Position numbers and translations under genes: made by a program. A stretch of DNA of 37,015 nt, taken from the NCBI GenBank assembly GCA_001953115.1, contig LSSL01000079.1, positions 1-37,015 on the forward strand. The letters run 5' to 3'. Below the pieces are notes generated by a model, which was not told the origin of the DNA, made no database searches, and was given only the letters and a program-made list of their open reading frames with translations. The DNA comes from Smittium mucronatum. Lineage: Eukaryota; Kickxellomycota; Harpellomycetes; Harpellales; Legeriomycetaceae. Of this stretch, positions 24,179 through 34,250 are shown one piece after another; the first letter of the stretch is position 1, and each line of letters opens with the position of its first letter.

Positions 24179-24720
24179 TCACATAGCGCTATATAAGCTA
24201 ATATCTTCACTAACAGAACTAAAAAAAAATAGCTAAAATATAAACCATACTAACAGGTAATGATCCCAGTCCACGAAAGTAATAAAATGATGGCTAAACA
24301 GCTAAAAAAACACTGGTAAAACCAAGATGAACAATATAAAGTCAATTATACTCAAAGCTAAGGGGAAAACTAACTATACTATAAAAATAAATTATAAAGT
24401 GACTAAACCAGTCCAGACTCGTGCTAAGACTCTCAGAAAATAAAGGAGGCGTAGCTTTGCCTAAGACGAAAATGGGCGTTCCTACCACTTTAATAATGAT
24501 AATTGCTATAAATCACAGTATTTTAATGAATTATAAATTTCTTTCAACAGGCCTAAATCTTAAATCTGAATTTCTTCATTTAATTAATAAAATAAATTAT
24601 GGATAGGGTAACCAGAAACCGATCGTTACATTTTTTTTCGTATTGATGGACAGAGCCAGAAAAAATCTAAAATCTAACAAAAGGTGAGTCATAGGTATGA
24701 TATTTTTGAGCTTGTTATTT
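24179..24720. other. Upstream flank of the 24178 gene, with a small GC patch
   Basis: This is the presumed 5' UTR and promoter of the minus-strand gene. Read on that strand, a TATATAGCGCTAT word with a palindromic ATAGCGCTAT core ends at the ATG region, too close to be a normal TATA box. Around 24421-24485 the composition is more mixed (for example AGGAGGCGTAGC and GGGCGTTCC), and a plus-strand frame is open over about 60 codons from a GTG, without an ATG start or recognisable family. It may be a relic exon or chance. Confidence 0.4.
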
Positions 24721-25475
24721 TTTCAACAGTATTTTTACATGCTTAACTCAGCGGTGAGTTTATTGAGTGGGTTAAAAAGCTTTGTGAAAAAAAAAAACAA
24801 TCAGTTGTAATTATTCAGGTTTTTTCTATAAAGAAATTATTAGTGATGGAAACATTTTGTATTAGTGAAAAAGATATAAGAGTATTTTTGTCCCATATGA
24901 ATAGAAATTATAATTTTTCAATAGATCGGACACATTTTTTCTTAATTTTATTTCATTTCTTAGCCTAAGAAATTAAATTATGCTAAAATTTATTCTATAT
25001 TAATGGTTTGAAGTTGGTCGAAGATTTTATTAGAAAATGCTTACATATCCAGTAAAAAATTATCATAAATAATAGTAAAAAATCAAAAAATGATAGGAAA
25101 ATGAGCACTGGTTTCAAGAAGTGCTATATACTCATTAATAGCTTTTTAAAACCAAAACTCGAATATTACACAAATTTTTATATGGGAGAATCTTAAGAAG
25201 AACAGATTTTTTTTTCTGAATAATATTTTAGGACAAATTTAAACAAACATTTTACTGGTTTATTAAATGATCGAATTAAAAATTTGGTAATAATATTTCC
25301 AAAGCATGAAATATAATGTTTAAATTTAGATCTGATTCAAAAAATATCGAATATTTCCTAAATCGTTATGTAAATTTTTCATTCGCTAATAAATAATTCT
25401 GAAAATTGATTTACCTAAATTTTTTCTACTTTGAACCTGCATAATAATATTTTTCGAGGAATTTATTGGAGGAAA

Positions 25476-25485
25476 GGGGGGGGGG
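25476..25485. repeat. Poly-G tract, 10 G
   Basis: Ten consecutive G follow GGAAA in A/T-dominated DNA. It is one of several such runs between 25 and 34 kb. Confidence 0.95.
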
Positions 25486-27603
25486 TATTATTGTTCTAAA
25501 TTTTTCAAATTATTTTTTTCCTTAGATTTCTTTTATTCAAAAAATAGACTACTAAAATTAATGTTATGTTTTTTCATTGGATTGATAATATTAACACAAC
25601 ATTGGCTTCAATAAATAGTTAAGCCAATTGAAACTGTTTATTATACAAACGGAATAGGGTAAAAAAATCTGAATTCGGACAGGATTAAAAAATAAGAAAA
25701 TTGATGCTTCAACTCCTCTTTAAAAACCCCGGAATTATTGGTTATATTCGTTGTAAATTTCACGTAAATTAGTTTTATTTATGTGGACCTATTTTTGGGA
25801 TGTTTGAATAGCGAAAAAAAAGTTTCGATTCCGCTTCTGGAGACATTCGACATTTTATGAAATGAAATCATGAAGTTTCGAAATTTTGTGAACTAGCTCT
25901 TAAATTTAATTATTTTAATTAAACTTATGGATTTTTAATACCATTAATTTTGATTATTCAATAAAAAAATTGTTTTTTGAGCTCAAATAACTCGAAAAAT
26001 AAAACAGAAAACGATATACAAGCTATATACTTGCATAAATCGGGTTAAATTTATGCTTAATATGAAATTTGATTCTTAAAAAAAGAGAACGCCATAGAAA
26101 AATAGTGCGCCTTTTTGAAGAGGTTATCCTAGTATATTAGGGTAAGAAACTGTGAAGATGGCTAATGAAATTAGTCCATATATGTTTTAATCCTTATGTT
26201 TGGTGGGAGGGGGTGGTGATATAATTTATGGATAAATTTTGTTGAAAAAATGATGTGAAGCATTTTGGAAAATATTGCACTTTACTAAATCGTGCAAATT
26301 CAAAATTAACAAAATTTTATTTTTAATAATTATTTTCATCTTTAATCAATTTTACAATTTCATTTACTTTTTATCTGAGAGTTTAAATAACTAATAAAAA
26401 CTTATTATATTCTACAGAATAAATGAGGTTAAAATTTTAGAAACGACACAGGGTTTATCAATTAGAGCCTAAAAACGCGATAATTAAATTTGAAAAAATT
26501 TAACGCAATTCCTTCATGATAAAATGCCAAAGTGCTAAATCTTAATTTCATATTCCGATGAATGGAAGTATTTAATGTTAATTTATCAGATACGTGTGTT
26601 AAATGAATAATAACTTAAACTCATCTTAATTCAAAAACCCTCAAATTTATATAACTTCGAAGAAATCCATTTAAATTATCATTATTCAAAATTTTTAATA
26701 TTCTAATTACTCGATCCACATTCAATCTTTAATTTTTTTCGCGATTTTTTATTACTGTGTGACTTTAAATATTTATATAAATTAACAATTTATAAAATAT
26801 AGATTTCTTTTTAAAACCTCTAATACCTCTTCTGGAATTTATTAGGTTTAATGTGATTATTATAAGTTGAAAAAAATTTCACATATTATAATTTTTTTAT
26901 TAACTTTTCTCACTATATTTTAATTTGAAATTTGGTATTTTTCAAAGGTTCATGCTTCTATTCTTTCAATTATTCTTTTTTTTTTCTATATAAATTTATG
27001 AGACAATCATAAAAATTTCATATAATAAAATATTTAATTTCCAGGCATTATAAACAAATATTTTGATCAATGGTTAGTTCGAACTCAAAAAATGCCATAA
27101 AAACAATTCCTAATGACATATAAAATCAAAATGCCAAAGAAAAAAATTCATTATAATATATTTTTCGTCAATTTTTGTCTAAAGCACTCTTCTTTTGTAT
27201 TTTTAACTAAAAATTCATTTTTAAAATTTAAAATTTCAGGACAAGATATCAGTATGTGAATAAAAATTGCTGAAATGTGTGAGAGAAGTGTTATGACACA
27301 AAAAATATTTATCTAGCCCCACTTATCCATATATGCCAAAATTTTACCTCAATTTTTAAATAGAATAAAAACTATCCGAATTATTAGACAAATTCTTTTT
27401 CCAAGTACGATAAACAGATATAAACAAAAAAAAATGTGTGATTTTTTAAATTTTATAACAAGAATGAAAGTCAAAATTTTTAAAACATAGTTATATCCAT
27501 ATCAATATTATGATACATTTCAAAGAGAAATGATGCATTGATTATCCTTAATATTTAAAAAACTAAATTAGCTAAAATTTTATAAAATAACATATATAAT
27601 TAT

Positions 27604-27613
27604 CCCCCCCCCC
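27604..27613. repeat. Poly-C tract, 10 C
   Basis: Ten consecutive C between TAT and ACTACC, in the opposite strand sense to the neighbouring poly-G tracts. Confidence 0.95.
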
Positions 27614-29798
27614 ACTACCTTTCCCTTATAACTATTACAGTTTATTTCCATTCTCTACTGTGAAAAATACAATTATTTTAAAAACCATAGAATTCTTATT
27701 TGGGTATATTTCATATTCCCGTCTATTTCTCGTAATATTTTACTTTCATTTCTATCATTCTGATCGACTAAATATGTTTCTATAATATTATGTTTTATGA
27801 TCTCTATTTTGTAATACATCTCTTTATAATCACCGGATTTTAACGTGCTAATTTGCGATGCGAAAAAGCTGTAAGAAAACATTGAAAATGGCGTGAAAAA
27901 TTTAAAACTTCAAAAAAATATTATTCCATAATATACACTAGGTGATTATCTAAATTTTCTGTGGAAACTTATTTTAGGAGCGAATTTATTTCAGCAATAC
28001 TTCTTTTCGGAAAAATCTTGGAGATTCGATATAATAAATTTATGCTAATCACATATCGAATAAGGAAAAAAAATTCAAGCAATCTTAGAAATCAATTGAT
28101 TTTTTATTTTAAAAAATATCGAAATAAATTTAAAAATTGTTGGAATATCCAGATAATATGCTTTTACACTGATATTCAATAAAATAATTCAGGTTGAAAA
28201 TTTTCTCTAAACTACATCCCATATCCTGTGCAACGAAAAATAAAAACTCAAAATATAATAAATGTGTCCCAAAATCAGTTTAAATGTGCATTTTTCTTAA
28301 TCTTTTGTAAACTTCATTTTTTATGACTTATTTAAACAATCAGATGCATATTTCAAGTGGCGCTTTAGTATTTTTGGTAGGAGATAATCGTATTTGCACT
28401 CAATTTCTCTTAATTTTTCTACTTATATAATTGAAAATCTCAGATTGAATATCTAAGATTTTTTGTAAAAAACATGTTTTATTATAAATAACTCCTTATA
28501 TTATGAAATTTTCTTTAGAACCCATAATAATTATAGAGCCTTTTTCGGCTAAACGAACAGTGTTAACATTAATTATTCTTACAGTAGGGGTTTAAATTTA
28601 TTTGCTGAATATATATTTAAAAATTTTCTTTGAACTCCTATATTTTTATGGGCTTTGGGAGTTTAATATTTTTGATTTTTATTTGGCCCTTATGACAAAT
28701 AAGGCTATATTTGTTGGCTTCATAGTATTTTTGAAATTTTCGGGTTATATATTAAAAAATACTTTAAGTCCAATTATAAACCAGGGTTTTCATCGATTGT
28801 AATTTTGTACATTTTTTTTAGCGATTTCTGAGTATTTTATATAATAATAAACCTAAAATAATTTCTATTTTTTATCGAAGAATCTCTTCTAAAATATTCT
28901 AAAGTTTTTATAAAAAGCTGTTTTATAACGTTCTCAGTTTCATATTAAATATATACGACTTTACTTGTCTCAGAATTTTTTCTTTTATTTAAAAAAGATT
29001 TAAAGATTCTAATGTTTTTATTCGTTTAATGTACTGGTAATTAGTGTCCTATAAAAAAAATTCTTAGTTCCTCTCTCCTGTAAACAGGATATAAAAATGA
29101 AAATATAATATATTTATTATTGTTATATTTCGGTAAATTTATACGTTTTTTTAAATATGTTTTGCGATAATTTCACTTCTTTGATTCCATTTAAAATTTC
29201 AGAAAGAATTTCCTTTCCGTATTTTCACCTACTCAAATATATCTGAATAATTCATTAAGCCTCAGTTGGATATTGAACGTGCTATTTTATCCCTTTTTAT
29301 TGATTTTTTTTTGTATGGGCATGTCCTCAAATCCCGAGCAATTTTTCCCAGGCTCATGAAAGTCTAAATTTAGACATTCAATACAAAATTACTTATTTAA
29401 AAAAAATTAATTAGATTGTTTTAAAGATGAATTTAGCTCCAGGTCTATGAAATTTAATTTTTTTCAAAATTTTAAAAAACAATTCGGAAAAATCTTAATT
29501 TAAGGATTTTAGAGACAATAGATAAAGAAATTATTAAAAATCAATACGAATTACTTTAAAATTGGATTTATTCTACTTAATATAGATGTTTCAATCATTT
29601 TTTTTATAATCGTTAAATTTAAAAACAAGCAATAAATCCAATATTTTTATTAATTCTTTTTTCTCCTGGGATTTCTTCATGAATAATAATATAAAATTGA
29701 TTACAGAAAAAAACTAAGTAAAAATAGCCTTTATAGGGCTCATTCTTTTGGTACACAGGTTATTATCCAAATCAAAGAAAACTAATGAAAAAGAGAGA

Positions 29799-29810
29799 GG
29801 GGGGGGGGGG
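29799..29810. repeat. Poly-G tract, 12 G
   Basis: Twelve G preceded by AAAAAGAGAGA, so the whole purine run covers more than 20 bases on one strand. Confidence 0.95.
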
Positions 29811-31130
29811 TTAATTTTCAGTCATCTTTGTGTGTGGTTATGAAAAAACAGCATCAAACTTTGAAAAGCACTTAATTTACATTTTTTTAACTTAGTGAAA
29901 ACTTTGGGTAAAATATAAATAATAAAAAAAGTATACCAACCCCCCTAATTAGTAAAAAATTATTCAGAGATTCAATATTTTTACATATCGTTTGCAAAAA
30001 TTATTCTTAAAAAATTAATTACAAAAATTACAAGCAAAACACCAATTGAAAATTTAAAAATACACAATAAAACAAAATTGAATTAAAATTGAGAATTACA
30101 TTTGGAATATTTTTATTTATGCAATACAAAACATAATAGTCATAGTATATTACTATATCTCATCTATCGAATTTGATGCAACACCAGAGATAATTTATAT
30201 AATTATTATAAAAAATGAATTTACCGTGAGAAAAATAAAGAAGGGTTTTTCTTTCTAACTGTAACAAATATTGGTGAATAAGTCACTAAATCAAGGGTTA
30301 AAAGTAATATAATTAGGATTTTAAAATATATTTTGAAAATTATGTAGTATTTTTTCCCCTTCTCCATCTCACTATTCTCCTTTTGCTTATCCATAAGAAC
30401 CGAACCATTTTTTTTATAAAACTTTTGACCATTAAATTCTCTTTAATAAAAACTATGAAAGCTATTTTTTTATGGAGATCAAATCTATTATAGAAATTTC
30501 TAGCAAAATTACTATTTTTTTTAGTATTTTTGCGAATTTTAAATATTGAAATAGCGTAAAGAAAATATCGGCTTATTAATTTACAACTTTCTTTTAAATA
30601 GATCACTTTATATTATGTAAAATTTATGTTATTCTACAATCGATGTTAAAATTTCGCCTAATAATCTAATGCAAATAAAACAAAAAAATCAATTGATTTT
30701 TTTTTACTCTGTTTATTTTCGTAACTCTTCTGTTTTAATTAAATAAATGGGAATTGAATTATATTGGTGAAATAAGCTCATTTTGAGAAAGATATTATAG
30801 ATTTTCCGATTCGTTTAAAAACCAACATCTTGACTTATAAATGCATATTTCCTCAATTAATATTGATCAACTACTATTTAAAAATACATTTATTTTACTA
30901 ATTCTTATTTTTAACTATCATCGTTAAATAATTACGAATCCGTGAAAAAAATATTTATTTCCAAATACGCTGATTTACTTTTTAATAACAACATTAAAAA
31001 AATTATAAATCTATTTAAAAAGCAAAATATCAAACTGGATTTTTTTATTTATAAGGGTGTAATAATTAAGTTCAATACTTAATATTTTTTTATCGAAATA
31101 GACTTTTCGTGATACGATTTAAAATTTCAA

Positions 31131-31171
31131 ATTATCAATATATTTAAAATATATAAAAAAAATATATTGAT
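31131..31171. repeat. 12-bp perfect inverted repeat
   Basis: ATCAATATATTT at 31134-31145 is matched by AAATATATTGAT at 31160-31171, with a 14-nt A/T spacer. The sequence is largely alternating A/T, so part of the match is expected from composition. Confidence 0.5.
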
Positions 31172-31888
31172 TTAATAAGTTTCTATCTATCTATTTCACA
31201 AAATAGGAGTTATTTTAATTTAATGTATGATAATTTGATTTAAATAGGCTTGATATTACCTTAAAATTTTATAGAGAATAACTTTATCAAGAAATGAAAA
31301 AATCGCAAATTTTTTGGGGGTGTGATCGATACTTTCTGAAACAACAATGAACCGTTTCGTGTACTTTTAAATTTATATTATGGAGTTGTAAATCGGAGAA
31401 TTTTAATATCCATTTACATAAATTTTACAGAAAATGAAGTTTCTCAATAAAATAATTTTTTAATCCGTGAGAATTTTTTTTTTGGGATAATTTATTAATA
31501 TCAAATTTTTTATCAAAAAATATAAAAAATTAAATCCAAAATTAAATATCTAAGTCGTACTTTTAAATGTGTAAAAAAGATCCAAATATTACCAAAACTC
31601 GTACCTAAATTTAAGAAATTTACTTTGTATGATATCGTGAAGATGTGATTAATAAACTAGAGTGTTTGATCTTTAATAAGATGATGATTTTTTTTTGAAT
31701 TTTTCAAAATTTGGATTGTTTAATACATATAAAATATATATAATATAAATAGTGAGACGATTAAAACCTTATTAAAGTCATAAAACCATAATTTAAATTT
31801 AAATTTTGATATATATATGTATTTATAGCTATTTTTATCAAGATATATCAAAATGAATAGTTTTATTTTACAGTTAATAAATAAATTG

Positions 31889-31948
31889 TACCTTGAACCT
31901 ATGTCCAGTGGATACGGAGCCTCTAGAGCTGCGGAAGGGTGTAGGATG
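31889..31948. other. Isolated GC-rich patch in AT desert
   Basis: About 60 bp with roughly half G+C (containing GTCCAGTGGATACGGAGCC and AGCTGCGGAAGGG) stand alone in A/T DNA. A plus-strand frame is open through it for about 55 codons, preceded by a plausible TTTTACAG acceptor, but it soon runs into F/L/K-rich low complexity. It could be a remnant exon, a fragment of a structured RNA gene, or a small insertion. I recognise no family. Confidence 0.35.
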
Positions 31949-32087
31949 AGATATTTTTTAAACTTTTCATTTTTTTTAAACTTTTTTGTACTATTTTTAT
32001 ATTGTTTAAATAAAAATTCCGAGAAAAAATAAATAAATAATTTCAGTAAAAAAAACCCCTTATTTTTATAGGTAAAATTTTCATTTT

Positions 32088-32099
32088 GGGGGGGGGGGG
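32088..32099. repeat. Poly-G tract, 12 G
   Basis: Twelve G directly after CATTTT. It lies about 120 bp left of the Ser/Thr-rich relic. Confidence 0.95.
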
Positions 32100-32217
32100 T
32101 AGGAAATGTAACTTATTGAAGATCGGAATCAAATTTCACGATTTATGAAGAATTTGTTTAATTTTTACAAGTTTACTCTCAATTAAAATCAGTAACAAAG
32201 CGAAATAAGCATTTTAA

Positions 32218-32493
32218 ACCATATCAACCACTACACCAAAAGAAACATCTATTAATTCCAACATCGACAAAAAAACTAATACATTAACTGCTACATCAGA
32301 TAACACATCAGATAATGCATCAATTACTAAATATACTAGTACAAAAATTATTAATCGATCACTAAATCAACTATTATCAACTAATACATAAATTAAACCA
32401 AGAAATAAATCATCTATTTCTACTGCCACTAATAAATAAACCACTATCACTGCCACCACTAAAATTATTACAGTGGCAATAAAAATAAATTAA
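32218..32493 (+). pseudogene. Broken Thr/Ser/Asn-rich low-complexity coding sequence
   Basis: One frame reads from an ACC at 32218 for 57 codons, dominated by ACT, ACA, ACC, TCA, AAT and AAA. It meets TAA at 32389-32391, continues with the same flavour, meets TAA at 32437-32439, and ends at TAA 32491-32493. The translation is Thr/Ser-rich with Asn and Lys, including TTTPKETS, TATSDNTSDNAS and SISTATNK, like the stalk or linker of a secreted or cell-surface protein. The plus strand is markedly poor in T and G here, in contrast to the surroundings. No ATG start is visible. Alternatively this is a degenerate A/C-rich trinucleotide repeat that was never translated. It lies just beyond the 3' end of the piggyBac relic, on the opposite strand. 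Confidence 0.5.
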
Positions 32494-32698
32494 GTTTTTC
32501 AGAATTTCTAAACATTAAATTGATTAAATACTTGCATATTTTTCTTTTAAATATTCGTTAACAGTTTTTTATTTCTTTGAAAATTGGATTTTGATTTCAA
32601 TTTTGTTAATAATTAGGATATAATTTTATAATTTTTCTTTATAGTTATTTTAACAATTTTATTTTTCCTGTATATTTTTTGGACTTTATTTAGATTTT
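32494..32698. other. AT-rich spacer between the Thr/Ser relic and the piggyBac relic
   Basis: This is a T-rich stretch with no open frame of note. It would contain the 3' end of the transposon on the minus strand. I could not identify a terminal inverted repeat or a TTAA duplication with confidence. Confidence 0.4.
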
Positions 32699-34250
32699 TT
32701 ATATCTTATATAGAAGTTTATTAATTGATAAAGAAGTCAGAAAAAACCGCAAGATTTTTTTCAGCTTGATCATTATTTTTTCTTTTTTCTTTTTTTTTTT
32801 TGGTTTATGATGCTCATTGAAGCGATCTCCTTTTGATTTATTAAAGCAAATGTTGGTTTTAAGCAAGCTAAACTTACATATAGTTCTGATATGTTTGTTT
32901 TTACTTATACAGAAATGAAAACTCGTCATTTTTGATTAAATTGGAATGTTTATTTGATCCATTTGTGTATATGCTTTCGGTTAATCCCCTCTTTCCTCTT
33001 TTTGTTTTTTTTTTGTTTTTTAGTGCTTGGAAATGATTGGGGACGTAATAACACTTTTATGTACTATTTCTTGTTTAAAATTTAATACTGATTTGATAAA
33101 TAATAATCATAAAAGCTTTCATTTATTTTTCATGATTATATTTATATGTTGTGAAATAACTTATCAATAAAAAATTTAAAATAAAATAAAAAAATATTGT
33201 CGAAAATCTCAAAACCTTTCTTTTGATTTAGTAACACTTTTTTTTCTTTAATCTAATTTACCAACAAATTTCATGATTTTGTTGTAGTTTGAAGGTTATA
33301 TACGGAATAATTATTTTTAATCTACTTAAATTGCATCTAGTTTTTTTTTTTTTTGCCTACAGTTATATCTCTTGGATTATGAAAATTAGAAATAATGTAA
33401 ACCGGTCTATTTTCCTTAAATTTTATTGCAGAAACTAGACCTAAAGACTCAAACCAATCCCATTCATATTTTAATGATAGATTTAATGTTTTTAAAGAAA
33501 TTTCTTGTTTGTGAGAAAATTTTCCGCATGCATAGATATATTTTTTTCCAAAAGATATTTGATAATTTTGATAGAGGTAAAATACCTGCCAAAGATAATC
33601 TTTTGATTGATTAAAGACCTAAAATGCAAGATTTTTTTACTACTCGGAATATTTTCATTGTGTTTATCAAAGATAATTACTTGATATGCATCAAAATCCA
33701 AGCAGTACTCAGTCTGGTCAACCATGACCGAAAATTTGAAGCCCCAATTTTTTTGTAGGGTTATTCGGCATAATTGAGCGAAAAATGAACTTGTTCTAAA
33801 TTTTATTATTGATTCATCATTAGATATATATTTTTTTAGGGTTGATTTTTTTTCTTTCGGAAGTTGTCTCTAATTATAGTTGTAATTTTTTCAGGTGTTG
33901 AAGAGTAAATATTTTTTTTCCTAAATTTAAATTCATTTCTCAAATTAAAAGTGGAAATTATTTTAGTAAAAAAAGGGGGGGGTAGTTTTGAAATATAGTA
34001 ATCTTGTATTATTGGATCTGTGCTCCAATAATTTTCTAAAAATTTTTTTATTTTTTTATTCCCATATGCAAATTGATTTCCAGAAATATCAAAATCTTTT
34101 AATTATTTTTTTATATAGAAATCAATTTATTTAATGATGTTTATAAAAAATTCGTTTAACAGCTATATATCAAAAGGAATTTTGGAAAATAGACGAGGAG
34201 TTGTAGAATTTAGATTCAAGTTGTGACTCCGGAGAGTATTGGGGCTATAA
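32699..34250 (-). mobile_element. Dead piggyBac-family transposon, transposase relic
   Basis: Read on the minus strand from about 34246, three frames together give a collinear piggyBac (DDE_Tnp_1_7) transposase. The first (to a stop at 33836) has TTPRLFSKIPFDI, a stop, LLNEFF, two further stops, then ENYWSTDP at 34036-34013 and an ISK-STFNLRNEF stretch. These match the family's YWST and 'MSR-RF-lHF' region. The next frame has DESIIKF (33818), WGFKF-VMVDQTEYCLDFDAY (33746 onward) and YFTSIKIIKYLLEKNI, to a stop at 33492. An MPNNPTK motif sits one frame off at 33771. The third frame (33465-33258) has EWDWFESLGLVSAIKF and RPVYIISNFHNP. A Cys-rich C-terminus is at 32929-32800. The first catalytic Asp (DES) is kept. 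The second is gone, since the family's DN-FTS reads GRYFTS. The third, expected in an MGGVD motif, cannot be found. At least three frameshifts and three stops make it inactive. Identity is strong; ends are approximate. Confidence 0.85.
33975..33982. repeat. Poly-G tract (8 G) inside the piggyBac relic
   Basis: Eight G preceded by seven A fall within the transposase relic. Read on the minus strand they encode Pro codons where the family has a Met-Ser/Pro-Arg-x-Arg-Phe segment. The homopolymer therefore seems to have expanded after insertion of the transposon. Confidence 0.7.

Larger units (their letters stand above)
24721..32217. other. AT-rich desert with poly-G/C tracts
   Basis: This is A/T-dominated DNA with no gene I can support. 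It is unusual in carrying four uninterrupted G or C runs of 10 to 12 bases, listed separately. Minus-strand frames at 27673-27882 and 30340-30606 and plus-strand frames at 27961-28182 and 28602-28802 are open, but I could not tie them to a family. Given the transposon relics further right, some of this is probably decayed mobile DNA. Confidence 0.55.

Noticed and set aside
30340..30606. Minus-strand 88-codon frame with a basic C-terminus (RRIVRWRRGKN)
   Set aside because: I tried to fit it to mariner, LTR-element and piggyBac motifs and found no convincing match. Open frames of this length are expected several times by chance here.
33426..33614. Plus-strand open frame
   Set aside because: It is antisense to the piggyBac relic, whose minus-strand motifs are specific.
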